A stretch of 64,000 nt of DNA, taken from Burhinus oedicnemus (lineage: Eukaryota > Chordata > Aves > Charadriiformes > Burhinidae). The notes under the pieces are model-generated. The model was not told the origin of the DNA, made no database searches, and saw only the letters and a list, made by a program, of their open reading frames with translations. The stretch's first letter is position 1; each line of letters opens with the position of its first letter. The stretch lies in assembly GCA_008921705.1 (NCBI GenBank), contig VFFE01007583.1:772440-836439 (forward strand), written 5' to 3'. Positions 27,001-40,330 of the stretch are shown here, piece by piece. Made by a program: the position numbers and the translations under genes.

Positions 27001-30000
27001 CCTCAAATCACCTAAGAGCAACAGAGACCAGAAAACAGGTAACCCTGCAAAGGCAGCCCTGCAGACTGAAGCATTATGCACCTGAGTTCACAAAAGAGTG
27101 CTTCCAGAAAAGATTCAGACATAACTGTTTATTTTAAATTTAAAACATTGTATATTTCCTTAAACTGCACCTTACTAAACTCTTAACTTAGGACTAATGA
27201 TATTTCTACCCTGAAAAATGATTATACTTAGCTATCCCAAAAGGTTTGGCATAATGTCAGCAATGTGTTTTATATTAGCCAGGTTGATTTCTGTGTTTAG
27301 ATAGGCATAAAAATTTCAGGTGTGTACTATAGGCTTGGATTATAACCAGCTGCTTTTTATCCTTGGAGCCACTCTTTCATATTTTTTTCACTCTTTTCTA
27401 ACTGACAACTTATGGTTGAAAATTTGCTATTTTTCTTTTCAGGCAATTGATTTCATAGTCAAAGACCTTTCACACTGTCCACTTCAGGCATGCTGGAAAA
27501 ACAAGTAGGCTCCATTTTCTTTAGTCTCATCCCTCAATAGAAACTTTTCACTTGCACCTTCTCCTTTCACAGGAATGCTAGACTTAATGCTTGTTAGAAA
27601 GAAAGAGTAGCTAATAAAAAATTCTAATAGCTAGGGCCTGAGGCATAATAATTTGCTCACAAATGTGAATGGTAACAGATATGTGACACTGAACTACATT
27701 AGTGAGAGACCAAGGTAATTCTAAAAGCTAGCACTGATTTTTAGGTTGTTTTTAAATTTTTTCCCCTACCTAACTCTAGTATAATCCTTGCTTTTTTCTT
27801 TCTTCATGCCTTTCCTTTACAGCAAGAAATTTGTACATCTGCATAGATGCATGGTATCTTCTGGAAACATTTGGACATATTTCACTCATTGCTAACAGGA
27901 CATTTTCTCATACAGATTTGAACAGATGAGACTGAGTGAAAAGTTGGGCCTGAACATTTGCCACATTGTTGGCAGTTAATCATTACATTTTCTCATTCTC
28001 CACTTCAAACGAGTTGAAATCAGATCTCTGATGTGATGTGGGGGAACTGTGTGTTTTCTAGTATCGCCTTAATCTACAAGAGTTCGTTTTGAACACAGAA
28101 AAATGGTTATTTATCCGTTCAAAATACTCAGAAGTGAATGCAACAGACAGAGCTACAGGAACAGTCACTGCTGCAGGACTGGACTACTGCCAACTCTCGT
28201 GTTTGATGGAACGACTTTGAAACCCACCTACCAATACAGCTGGTAAAGAGCAGTGCTCGTAGCAGTCTGTCTGCTGAGTTGGACAGACTAAAGAGAGCGC
28301 ATAACGTAGTCTGCACTGGCTGGCATATCCTATTCCAAGTTTATTGCAACATCCTGATCCTTATCTTCAAAGCACTAATTAAATACAATTCAAAATAAAC
28401 TCCGTTCATGCAACAGTGCCGTTACAGATTCTGAGTGAGAGATGGAGGGAAGCTCTCTGCCGACCTGGGTGAGCATTGGCTCAAGCCCTTGAAAGGCAGG
28501 AAGTAGGAGAGTTAAGATTCTATAAATCCAGGATTTTGTTTCTCCCTCACACAACCATTTTCATAACAATAGTTCAATAGCCAAATGCATAGCGGATTAA
28601 ATTTAAGAGCCAGCTGCTAAGCTGACACGAATGTTCACGGTTTCACTGAACTCAAAGCAGTTGTACCTGTTCACCACAGCTCAAGGTCTCGAGCGCAGGG
28701 CAGCCCATGGGTGAGGCCGCACTGATTTTAGGGCTCAAGGGGAGAGCTTTGCTCTGAACCCGTCCAGGAAGCAGAGGAGCCTGAAAGCCTGTACGACTGA
28801 CACCAAACTGACATTTCTACCTGGGCTAAACCTGAAAACAGAACAAAACCACAGGCCTTTCAGAGTTGTGGCCGGAGGGAAGAGAGACGGTGCAATCTAT
28901 GTAGCTTGTGCATTAGCTGTATGTGGAGTCTCATTTGTCAGAGGCTGCAAAAGAGTTTGTTGACCATCGAGGCAGCAGATTGGGAAAAGGACAGCATGTG
29001 AAATTAATCAAAGTAGGTCCCCAAGTTATGTAACTTCTCCTGGATGCTTAACTCTCTTAGTGGGCCAACTTTTCTAGATCACATTCCAAACACATTAAGA
29101 ATAAAGCACAGGACAATTCTACAGCACAACTTCCTGCTCACAGAGATTAGGCGTATTCCTACATATATTCCTTTTCCTCATCCAGGCAATGTTAACTCAG
29201 GATAGGCCATACATACACACACACAATGATTTTCAAAATATATTGCCAGAAAAATTAATGAGAAGCAAATACATCATATTTCCAAGACCCTCAACAAGAG
29301 AATATACCATCCAGTTTCAGTGGTGATTTCATACAACATGCTTTGGGCATTTATTACTATTATAATAGTACTATTAACGCTACTATTTTAGTCCTATTCA
29401 TAACTGTTAAGCCCCTTACATTCGTTAACTTTCTTCATGACTACTAACCAGTTTTTGGTATGTATTTGTAGACCCACTTTAACATCCATTTGCCTAAGAT
29501 TTGGTGAGAAATTTCCTGAGAAAAAGAAAAGCACGAGTTCAAGTTATATGGTATTCTCTGCTCTGCTTATGACTTCAGTTGAGCACAGGCATAAATTACT
29601 TGTGAAACAGAGACTGATTTGATCAAGTTCTTAAACTGAGTACTTATGTCTACATGTGTTAAATGATTCACTTGCAAAAAACAACTTCAGATCTTTTTTG
29701 TGAATGAGAATATTATTTCTCTCAAAATTCTCATGAAATGACTTACCAACCGTGTGCATGTTTTAACATGTCACTGGCACTGCACAGGAAAAGCAGCCCT
29801 ACTGGACTTTCCTTTTGAAATCAACAAATTCACCCACTATGACTACCTTCTGTTCGAATTTTGTGCTTTTTTTTCCTTTTGCTTTGAAATAGTTTTTTTC
29901 TTCTTTTGGAATGTATTACATTTAACACATTCAAAAAATCCTTACTTCAATACCAAGGGAAGCAATCTAGGACCCAGTCAGAAGCAAAGTAGAAAAAAAA

Positions 30001-33000
30001 AAAAATTAAAACAAGATGTGAGATAGGAATCTTTAATCAACCTCGTTGTATCAGCCTGGACCCAGCATTCCACCCTGTCTTCTGAGGTTACCCAGCATCA
30101 CTTTGAAAATGGATTACTTTCCACCGAAAACAATGCCAAAAAGGGGCTTTAGCTCCCCTGGGGGAAATTAGAACAGCCTGGATCATCAAATGGGAAAAAA
30201 TAATCATTATCAGTCAGAAATGGAGGGAAAGAAAAGGTGAAACCAGACTCAGGTTTTGGCCCACTTAATGCCTTAGATGTGCCTTTGAAGACTGAGGTGG
30301 AGTGGCAAAAGCCTGTGCATTTGTGATGCAAAGGAACGTTTGCTTCTCTAGCGGATGATATAAACATCTGGGGGTTTTCCAAGTTGTTTGGTTCAGAAAC
30401 GTGCTTTTTGCAAACACTCAGTGGCTAGTCCTGGAGAGGGTAAAGCACTGTTGTACACTTTCTACTATCAGGTCAGAGGGAATAACAACACATATGAAAG
30501 ACAATATATATATTACCTTATACATGCTAACAGATGAAAAATACATTATAAGGACTTAATATGGCTCAGTGCATATATGTCTTTAACCTGGTGTCCCTTG
30601 GTTTGGGTAAGAGAAATTTTCCAACAGTCCTTGCCATGGCCATCAAACCAAGACTACCTGCAGGTGACCCACCGCAGAGCTCCACAGGGCTCCGAGGTGA
30701 CAGCTGCCAGCATGAACAAATGCCTCAGGTCCCTTTACAATCAGGCTAAATATAACTTGCAATACGATGCAAAAACCTAATTCTAACTTCAGCGGCAGCA
30801 ATGTTCTGCTGGCAGCAACACCAAGAAAGTGGTGAAATATCATTTCCCAGATGCTGTGAGATTGAAACAAGGTTTGTTTTACGGCACATGGTCAGTTAAG
30901 GGAACGTCCTTGATAGGTTAAGTTAACCCACTTCTACAAAAATGTAAAAATTAAGGTGCAATTCTAAAAGCATTAACTAACATGCTTTGACTCCTAGTTT
31001 TGTCTTTTAAAAAGGAAACTATCTTGCATGAATGTTCCATGCAACCAATGAATGCTAAAAGAAAACTTACTTGACAGAGATATTTCCTATTTACGTAACT
31101 TTTAGCTTATATAAGATGGTCAGAGCCTTGGGCCTGCTATAGCCCTCTTCTGCACTCGTACAGCAGTACACTGCTGACCTCAGTTATGTATTAAAAGTTC
31201 CCTGGAAGCCAACAGCATGTAACTGTACACCTATAATTAAGTACATACTTGAATGCTTTGTTAAACAGGGAAAGACTGATGAATTGCTGCCCATATAACT
31301 AACGATGAAATAGTAGTAATGTACATTCAAATTGGGATCACGCTGTAAATGTTTTATGCCAGGGAACTATTAGCCATTGATGATTGGAAAGCTGTCTACA
31401 GCCAGCCTGTGACAGGTCACTGGCACACACTGGCATGGTCACACACGGTTGGATGTGTCTTGCAATGGACCAGCAGTGGCCCTAAGAGCCTGGGATTTGC
31501 TGATAATGCTCTTCTCTTTAAATAACATGGCAGAGAAAGGGTACTGCTAATTTCTGATTGCCAGTCTAACACCTATATAATGCCAGTCTGAAACAGGAGG
31601 CTCTTTCTGCCCACTAACAAATAAGTCATCTCAGATTATCTTTCTTCCCACTTGTCAGTGGGACACCACTGGTGCCTCTTACCCAGTGTAAGGGTAAGCA
31701 GCACTAGCACAGTCACTCTGCTGGAATTTTAATCAGCTTCACAGTAACTTTGTTCAGAAAAAATTTAGACCACAGCACTAAAATTATCAGCAACTTCTGA
31801 TAATCCATCTATGTAAGCATCTATTGATGCTTAGAGGGGTACAACTGCAGCAGAACCAGCAATAGTAAGGAATAAAATGACAACAACCTAGACAGGCTTT
31901 CAGTAAATTGTTTATAGCCCTTCTTTCTCACTAATTTCAAATTTTATTTCCCTTTCGTGCCCTCTTCCCCTAATCCTGTACAGAAGTATTGCTGGGTGCC
32001 TAAAGTGAACTTGGAGCTGGGTGCCAAAATTAAAGCCATTGCAGCACTGAGTGTGACAGATCCCAAGTTCCTCGGCTGAACTTGTGTGCTGCAGGGGACA
32101 AGCACATGCAACAATATACTACTCCAAGTGAGCAAGGACAACAGAGCCAGCAGCTCTACACAAACAGAGCAGAGCAAGTAACAGAATTTGACAAAAAAAA
32201 AAATCAGTGGAAAAGATTCAACCACCTCCACTGCTGAGTATATTACACCTGGTCAGAGCTTTTGAGAAGGCAAGAAACCACGTGTCGCAGCTGTGGCAGC
32301 TGAATGACTGTATTCCTCCTGCATCCTGTTAGAGGGATTCGTCCCAAGACTTAATTGGCAATTTTACTATTAATTTTTTGTTCAGCAGTGTTAACGTATT
32401 TTTCGCCGCCTCTGCTGCAGAGAAGGCACCAGCATAGCAAGGCTGCAAATTAGACTGTAGGTGTGTTGCAAATTCCAGGGGTTCATTTTTCACAGAAAGT
32501 CAAAACCACCTTTAAGTGCATAGAGCAGCTGTCCCACCACACTCTGATTGTAATCCTGCCGTACCTTCAGTTAACTTCTGGCACAGAGACAGGGACTTAG
32601 ATCTCTTCCAAGACAGTGAAAGAATAATGAAAAAGCAACTTTGATGCTACCTGAAACCGAACTATTCAAAGCACATTGCCTGCATTCCTTAGCTGCAGGC
32701 ACCAAGCCAGAACATGGAGATAATCATTTGGGCTGGCGATGGGGGAGGGAGAAAGGAGCTTAAGGACCAGAGAGCTGAAGTACTCTGGTCAAGAAAATCT
32801 AGACAGAATTTAATCTGCAAGGTAGCAATACAATTGTGTTTCTTCCTCATCCCACTCCCATTAGGTGCATTAGAGAACTAGAATAATCATGGACACAGTA
32901 ATATTTTTTTCCTTTTTTTCTTGTCTCTTTTATCTGTTATATAGAAAATGAGGATCCATACTAAGCAAACTGTTTCTCTATCATCTGGCATCAGTTTTTC

Positions 33001-34295
33001 CAACTGCGGCTAACATTTCCCGTTTCAAGAGGGCAAACTGCCCAGCACAACGCCCAGACAACAGTGGAACATTTTACATGGGGGAAAAGTTTCTCCTCAT
33101 CTTCTCTCAATTGTGAACCCCGCCCTGCAAGCCTGAGATTTGATAACCACAATTATCTTACTTTCACACATTTATCAATATAGGTACATCAATCCAAGAT
33201 AAAACAGTTCTTTCAATACTGCAGCATCTGTTCCTTGATTTGATAATCTGCTGCAGCAGTGAGATTTGCACATTGCAGAAATAATTCTGTAGTGGCTAAA
33301 TAAGGCCCTTGGGACACAGAACTCTTTTTCTCCTCGTGTTATGAAAGCTATCAGGGGAAAGGGGGAGAGCAGCATCATCTCTATAGTCACTACAGTATCC
33401 AACAGCAACTTTCTGCAACTTAGCCACTTGAGGAAAAGTTGCTGGAAATTTCTTAGTAATTCTAACTATGCATTCAATTCCACCAATTACAGCAACTTTT
33501 GAGTTGTTAACAATAGCTAACATACCCTGCTCTAGCTACTGTGTCATACAAATCTATCCCAAACAGGTCTACGTGGTCAAAGCAGCAGCAGTCCTTGTGG
33601 GCTTTAATGAACTTTCTAAAGCTGGACGGCCAACAGACTGGAGAATGGTGTATTTGTGGCTTTACCTACACTTCCAGTAAAGATGTCCTTAAAAGCGGGT
33701 TGTGCGCTCCACTGGAGGAGACCAACCCAAGGCATATATATACTCTGGCCTTCAGCTTTTGCCTCCTTGTATGTAGGGACCAACAAAAAAATCCTCTGAA
33801 GGGAGGTATCAGACTTTGTCTTCTCGAGCTCTTCAGGCACCAGAAGGAAGTCACTCTGAATTGTCTTCCCCAGCCCTCAGCAAAGTTGAGCAGTATAGAA
33901 TGGTGAAACTGTAGAAAAGGATTCACATTCATAGAATGGAAAAGTGGAACAAAACACCCCAAAGAGTGGTTCCAAAGAATGTCTTGGGAACTACAATTGC
34001 AAGACTAAAATACCTTCTGCATGGTCAAGTGCAATGACAGCACAGACAGTAATGATGGCATCTTTAGTACCTTTGCTTTTAAAAGCAGACTATGTGCCAA
34101 CAGCACAAAAGAGTATAAAAACAGTAGAAAAGAAGTAACAGCTCAGCGTGCCGTGTTTTCCATGCAGAGTGTTATATACTTATTTAGAACTTAATACACA
34201 GTCTGTTTATACCCTAAATGCATATATAACACAAATAAAATGCATGTAAAGAACAACAAAAACATGTAAAATGAAAATTTTGGAGAGCATCTTAC
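21026..34295. other. Unique intronic sequence, nothing recognised
   Basis: Both strands give only short open frames without known motifs, the longest being 146 codons on the minus strand at 24072-24512. A 16-bp palindrome TACTATTATAATAGTA lies at 29355-29370. No mobile element was identified. Confidence 0.6.
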
Positions 34296-34390
34296 CTTTG
34301 ACCCAATAAGTGTGTACAGCCATTGGATGGTTTCATTATGATTTATTACGCCATTCATGCCATCCACATAGAGCATAATCTGGCCCAAAG
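34296..34390 (-). CDS. FHOD3: FHOD3 coding exon, FH3 domain (partial gene)
   Basis: This is an internal exon of the formin FHOD3, an actin nucleator and elongator of the diaphanous-related type that acts in sarcomeres, mainly in heart. Read on the minus strand it begins with the last two bases of a split codon (CT, probably completing Ala) and then encodes 31 residues starting LGQIMLYVDGMNGVI and ending TIQWLYTLIGSK. The family match is from memory: these residues fit the N-terminal FH3/armadillo region of FHOD3, roughly residues 165-200, almost without change. The acceptor is a pyrimidine-rich tract ending ACAATAG (AG at 34392-34391). The donor is AAAG|GTAAG (GT at 34295-34294). The exon ends in phase 0 and continues in frame into the exon at 3380-3491. 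FHOD1 is the alternative, but its sequence as recalled differs more here and its gene is compact. No frameshift or stop is present. Confidence 0.93.
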
Positions 34391-37300
34391 CTATTGTAAA
34401 GAAAAGAGATAAAACATAATCAGACCTGGTGAATATTTTTTATAATCCTAAGCATTGCTGGCATTTTTCTATAACCAGGGTTTTCCAGAGAAGTAGGGAG
34501 CTCAACTAATGAAAGATGTATTGGGCAAGATTGTGCTGGATGAAATCCTGGGCAACTGCAGTAACTTTACTGACTTCATCTGGATAATATAAGTGTGAAT
34601 TGCATCCAGGGACAAGCACAGGCACTTGTTCCTTCCTAGAAGATGCCACATTTTATTGCCTTAAACTCTGCAAACAGTATTCTAGACATTGCTTACTGTC
34701 GCAACAGTTCCATCATCTACAATGCTTTGCATCTTAGAAGCAAAGACTTTTAACATTTGTTTCAGCATCATATAATGTTTGAAATTAGTATATTTGGATT
34801 AAGTTGATGGTTTCAGTGAATTTCAATAATATGAAATTAAAGCAGGGCAATTAACACCAATACGGACAGCAAATATTCACCATTGCACAGTGCTCTCTTG
34901 CAAATGAGTTTTGTATTTTAGTGAGAAAATACAACAAAGCATGCTTAACAAAGAGGCATCTTTATTCATTTATTCTAAAGCATTTATAACAACTTTTCAA
35001 AACATGCAAATAAAATATTTCATTATAGTAATTCCATAGTTTGCAATCCTTATGAGACTTTATAGAGACAACAGTTATTAAATCTTTTCTGACTGATAAG
35101 GACAGACATTTTTCGTAAGGATTATGAAGAGTGGATTAGCAAAATTCATCTATCATCTTCAAAAGTTTCCACTGTTAGATCTTCTGCTTTATAGCAGGAG
35201 ATCAAAGCACAGTGGGATGAAAAAGAAATCACTGATGTAACACCTTTCAGCACAGCCTGTTGGCATAACAACTCAATTACCTAACGCACAACCTGACAAG
35301 CCCCTAGTACACCGCTTTATGGGGGAATAAAAGGAAAAAAATCCACAGGGTGAGAAAAATTATGACATTATTAATCTTCCAAACACATTCCAAACATTTG
35401 CTGAGTTTTGCACAGGTTGTGCACAGTGCAGCAATGTTTTCCTTGAGGGCAGATTTTCAAAGACACGAATGTTAGGCAAGCACTTAAGGATCCCTACAGC
35501 TAAGCAGCTAACTTTCATTTTTACATCATCTCCTCCTTTTTCCTTTGCTCTAGTTGGTCTACTTACAGTTAAAAAACCTGAGGTACTAATTTTAGGTACT
35601 TATATTCCTTATCTAATCTTTTACACCAAGCTGGAAGCAAAGTCACCCTACACGGTCAATGAAGATGGAGAAAAAGCAAGCAAGAGGGCTACAGCAAGGA
35701 GATAACTCATATCTTAGGCAGGCTATGTTGCCACTGGGGTATGCCCATCTCTCTCTGCTCCTCCTCTCCAGGAAGCAATCACTCACCACCCCCTGAAGAT
35801 GCATGTCTCAGGTGAATAACATTAGGTGGGAGGGAAACAGGCCCAAGTGTTAAGGTAAAATAAAAGATGTAAGCCAGTCAGTGAAGAGATAAGAATTGTA
35901 CTGACTGAATAAATGGCTGCTTTGTAGCATTTCCTTGCAGGTAAAGGAAAGAGGAGAATGCTGCTATCCCAGTAGTAATCAAAGTTCTTAATTCTTGTTT
36001 TTACTTCCTTTCAATGCTAAAAAGATTTGGCCCTTGATCAGGATGAGATCCAATCATGATAAGGTCACCAACCCCCTTGTTTTTTTTCTTGCAAATTCTT
36101 TGGTTGGGGGTGAAGGGATTTAATCTGAATTTGAAACAAATGTGAAACAAATTTTACTCTTGGCGCATGCTTTCTAAATTAATATAGAAATCAAAGACAG
36201 CAAGAAGTCTGCTTTTAAAGGGAAAACATGCACATAATACAAAATTACTCCACTGCTTATACTTAAGACCAGTTAGACTGGATGCATAAGTGAGATCTGG
36301 GATGCGTTACTCTTCAGCCTCTTGGATGTGAGTCTTCATAACAACAACAGGTTAAGGTAAATTAGTAGACCTTAGAAAGAAGCCACAAAAAAGTTTTAGA
36401 GATTCCTGACAATTTTCATCTGCTACCACTCATCTTGCCCCCAACTCAAACCTCCCTACCACTTTTTTTTTGTCATTATCAATTCTATCTCAAGTATATG
36501 ATAATATCTGTATCGTTCCAGCAATAGAATGGGTCTTTGGGATGTAGATAAAAAATCACTAACATGAAAAAAACACTACTGCTGCCACTTGAACAAGTGG
36601 CCAATAAGTTTCACAGGACAAAGACTAAGAAAGAATGCCATGAAATGGCCAAGATGAAAGCTAGGTGTGCTATTGAGTCATGCTGTCCACATAAAAGTCA
36701 TTCTTCCAGTAATAATCTGCCACACATTAAGTTATCAGCTGCTGACAGACCCTGGTATGGAGCTTCATATTGCTATTTCTTGTCTTAAGGGGTCAGAAAA
36801 ATAAAAGCAAGACATGATAGGCAGGGTTGAGGAGAAATCAACTCTCATTATGAGGAAGAGTAAGTTAGGGAGAATCTTGTATGTAGTTTGTACAAAGCTG
36901 ATGCCTTATAGGTTCTTAGGAAAAAAAGGCCACGAGAAGAGTTAAAAAAAGGAGAATGTTGGGTTTTATACCACGAAGAAGAAAAGGTAACATCTAGTAA
37001 CCACACAACACAACGGCAAAATGGAATAGACCACAAAAATGCTAGGTAGGAGCAGGCTGGTGGGCTGGGGGTTCTTGGGCTCTCCCAGGGCTTGGGTCTG
37101 GTGGAGTGGGGCACACCAGTTTTGCACTAGAAGGAGACAGACTGGCCACAGAGCACTCTGCACTGTTTTGTATTCTTTACAGCTTTCCTACCCACCCGAT
37201 AGCCTACCCTCCGGCCCACAATTGTAGTCTGCTGAAATGGCTGCAGCTACAGTGCAAACTCCATGAGCCCACCACCCCACACGTGCATGTCTGCAGGCAC

Positions 37301-40074
37301 ATGTACCCACCAGCAACACGCAGGTCCTCACCAAGAAAGGGCACGCTAATTTGCAAGGCAATCTGAGGTTGTTCAGAAGGCCAATCTAGACCAAAATCAT
37401 TTAAGTTCACGTTTGTACGTGCCTTCAGCCAAAGTCCTTTTTTTCACTGAAAAATGAGGAGGCTATTTAATCCATTTAATCCCATCTCTTAGCTAACTGG
37501 AATTCTTTTTGGAAGTATATCAACAACATACTTGCATTAGGAAAGCTTGCTATTGTGCAACAGGGGGCTGGGAAAGGGGGGTTTAAATATGGAGCAGACT
37601 TAATTTGGAATTTCTTTGTTCCCACTACCCTTGTCAAACCCTTAATCTTATGTGAAAGTAGTGTGTGACTTTACCCATAGCTATTTTCAAGTGGAAAATT
37701 GCTGGATTTCTTAGGAAAGGCTTAGGCTAGAAAAGGACAGACCTGCCAGAAACTTCATAGATTTCTGTGAAATAAGAGGTTTAAGAAAGCCTCTAAAAAC
37801 TTGCCAGTGTTGGCACTGATACTCTCCTGGGATCTTTCCTATATAAAGTTAACAGGACCAAAGGCAAAAAACTCTAGCACGTAACATCACAATGAACATC
37901 ACTTCAAGCAAAAATCTATTTTTCCCACCCAGAGCGTCAAAAGTTTCAGAGTTGTTTCCTGCCCACACACCTGCCTCTCTCACCTGCTTTATCTGCTTCA
38001 TATTTTACCACAAGACTAACTTAGAGAAAACAACAGCACTAAATGACCAGAAGCACTATTTTCTTTTGGTTTCCTGTGAGTCAAAACCCCATTCATCATG
38101 TCAAGAGTTATGGCAGGGATGCATCCTCTGATTGCATTTGTTTCCATCAGAATAAGCAAACATACGGGGTGAAGCGGGCCAAAGCCAGACCCTGCCACAG
38201 CAGCTTTCAGCTCCTGAGGAAGCTTCTGGCCCAAGTTCATCAGGCACTTCATAACAAGCAGCCGTGGTGCACGTGACATGCTGTATACAACATCGGGCGA
38301 GCATGAATGACACATGCAGAACTGTGATGAAAGTAATGGGGAAGAACCAGCTACTAAGAGTCATCTTTCTCACTGCTAGTTAAAATCTTATCATCGTCAT
38401 TTAATGAGAAATTAAGGGTCTGTGTGACTGCCTTCATTCCACGCGGAAACAAATCACTAGCTTACGTATGCTATCTTGGGCACCAAAAAGACAAACTCCG
38501 CCAAAGTAAATGTCCTGATCAAGAACAAAACTTCAGTATCTGTCTAGTGAGGGATCCCAGGAGGGAGATAATACAGTTATATAAGGCAGATAATACAGTT
38601 ATCTATTATTCTATTACAAAGCACTAGAGAATATTCTGAAGAAAAAAAAAGAAAAAAACCACTTTAAAATTTCTTTGTCCATGTTTCTGCACCAGAGACA
38701 GGCAAGAGCTCAGCTAGCAAGTGGGACTGCCTTGATTTTGAACACAAAAATCTCCAGCTCAGCTGCGACACGCTGGATGTCAGGAGCTTCTGTTTTCACT
38801 TGTAGCACATTCCCACAGAGGATACTTGCACACGCACCTTTGGGGAAGAGCTTATCATCTCTGTAATATCCATTGATACTGGACAGTTTTCCCTGATGAG
38901 AAATCATTATTAAATACAACTTTCATACTATCCAGCTACTTGAAAATTAACAAAATTGCAGCAGAGCCCCTTGCTTCTAGGAGGTGACATCAGATAAAAC
39001 AGATGACCTGGCTTCTCCTCTGCTTCTGAAAATGATCTTACAAAGCAGCACTGTGCCAGACCTTATGACTCACACTCATTACACAGGGCTAGAACCAACT
39101 AAAATTTTTAGTTCCTCCCCCGTTACTATTGGTATGGTTGCTCTTAGCTTCAATGCAAAATCTGCTGTTTATACACCTATTCCTATTTCTTTAGTCCTGT
39201 CAAAGATATCTGTAATGTCATCTAGGAAGATAAAAACAATCTTATTCCTGGCCAAAAATGCATGTATACTTTATTTCTTATCAAAGTTTCCTTAAATTCC
39301 AAGTCTTTGCTTAATCCTTTTTTTTTTTTTTTAATCCCCTGTCCATTTGTTCTTTCCATTATCATACACATCATGGCTGGAACATGCTAAGAAATTAATT
39401 ATCAGAACTCCCATATTAACCATGTACTGAACTTGTATTAACTGGATTAACCAAGAACGGAACTTCCTCACAAAAAACACATCACAGAATTAAAGTTATA
39501 AGCTGAAACTGCAAAGACGGTAAAAATAATGTGTTGCTAATGCAAATCTGAAGTTTTTATGCTGGTTGACACTATCTGAAATCTAGCTTTTAGTCTTATG
39601 CAGTATTTTAGTAGCTCAAAATTATATGGAAACTTCTGCATGCTATTTTCAGATCTAAAGTATTATTCAAAGCTAGGATTTATGCAGAAAAAAATAGTTT
39701 ATAGAGTAAACTTAATCTTCCTTTTTTTCCCCATCTACTTTAATGGCGAAATATATAAAGACACAATAAAATTAGTCTATCTTTAATACTTAAAGTGAGT
39801 GACAAAAGTGACAACCAGATTTTTTCCCTGGATTACAGGCTCAAAGGCAGCTGCAGTCCAGAGGTCACCCCTGGGCAAAGCCAAACAAACCAGGAGGCCT
39901 GACATGGCCACCCTCCTGTGCAATCAACACAGCTTTCTGCAGCACGCTCAGGCCCTGCAGTGTACATTGCTGCCTGTGGTTAGAACTCAGCGGGTACAAC
40001 AGCGGCATGCTGTAAATTGCCCTTAAAAGCACATCTTATTTAAAAATCAAGGTCAAGCTCACCAAGAAACAAAA
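34391..40074. other. Unique intronic sequence, nothing recognised
   Basis: A somewhat more GC-rich patch lies at about 37045-37330 and another at about 39830-40020. Neither shows clear CpG enrichment or a known repeat. No exon with a plausible FHOD3 peptide was found. Confidence 0.6.
38567..38602 (+). repeat. 14-base direct repeat pair
   Basis: GATAATACAGTTAT occurs at 38567-38580 and again at 38589-38602, eight bases apart. Probably a small local duplication. Confidence 0.85.
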
Positions 40075-40150
40075 ATCATAGAATCATAGAATATCTTGAG
40101 TTGGAAGGGACCCATAAGGATCATTGAGTCAATCCTTTCTTTACTTGGCA
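40075..40150 (-). mobile_element. CR1 LINE 3' tail, very short
   Basis: Only the terminal part of a CR1 is present: two copies of the CATAGAAT tail repeat, then 'cttgagttggaagggaccc' and 'aggatcattgagtc'. The similarity fades after about 40125. It lies some 120 bp from another CR1 tail in the same orientation. Confidence 0.85.
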
Positions 40151-40197
40151 GCTAAAAACATGCCTTTGTCATTATTTCAATTCTAAAGAGACAGCAC

Positions 40198-40330
40198 ATA
40201 GAATCATAGAACCACCAAGGTTGGAAGAGAGCTTTAAGATCATCAAGTCCAACCATAAACCTAGTGCTGCCAAAACCACCACTAAACCATGTCCTTCAGC
40301 ACCATGTCTACATGTATATTTTGACACTTA
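40198..40330 (-). mobile_element. CR1 LINE 3' end, short
   Basis: The 3' end of CR1 on the minus strand reads CATAGAATCATAGAACCACC, then AAGGTTGGAAGAG, 'gatcatcaagtccaacc', 'cctagtgctgcc' and 'ctaaaccatgtcc'. It differs in sequence from its neighbour at 40075, so it is a separate insertion or a different subfamily rather than a local duplicate. Confidence 0.87.

Larger units (their letters stand above)
3492..34295 (-). other. FHOD3: FHOD3 intron, complete (30,804 bp)
   Basis: This intron lies between the two exons. Both ends are canonical GT-AG on the minus strand (GTAAG at 34295, TTCTTCCAG ending at 3492) and it is phase 0. A possible branch point (AATGAC) lies about two dozen bases upstream of the acceptor. 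It contains three CR1 copies and several simple repeats, listed separately. I recognise no nested gene. Confidence 0.9.

Noticed and set aside
29355..29370. 16-bp palindrome TACTATTATAATAGTA
   Set aside because: In an AT-rich window of this size about one such palindrome is expected by chance.
37039..37410. Overlapping frames in a GC-richer patch on both strands
   Set aside because: No splice context, no known motif and no clear CpG island; open frames are longer here simply because stops are rarer in GC-rich sequence.
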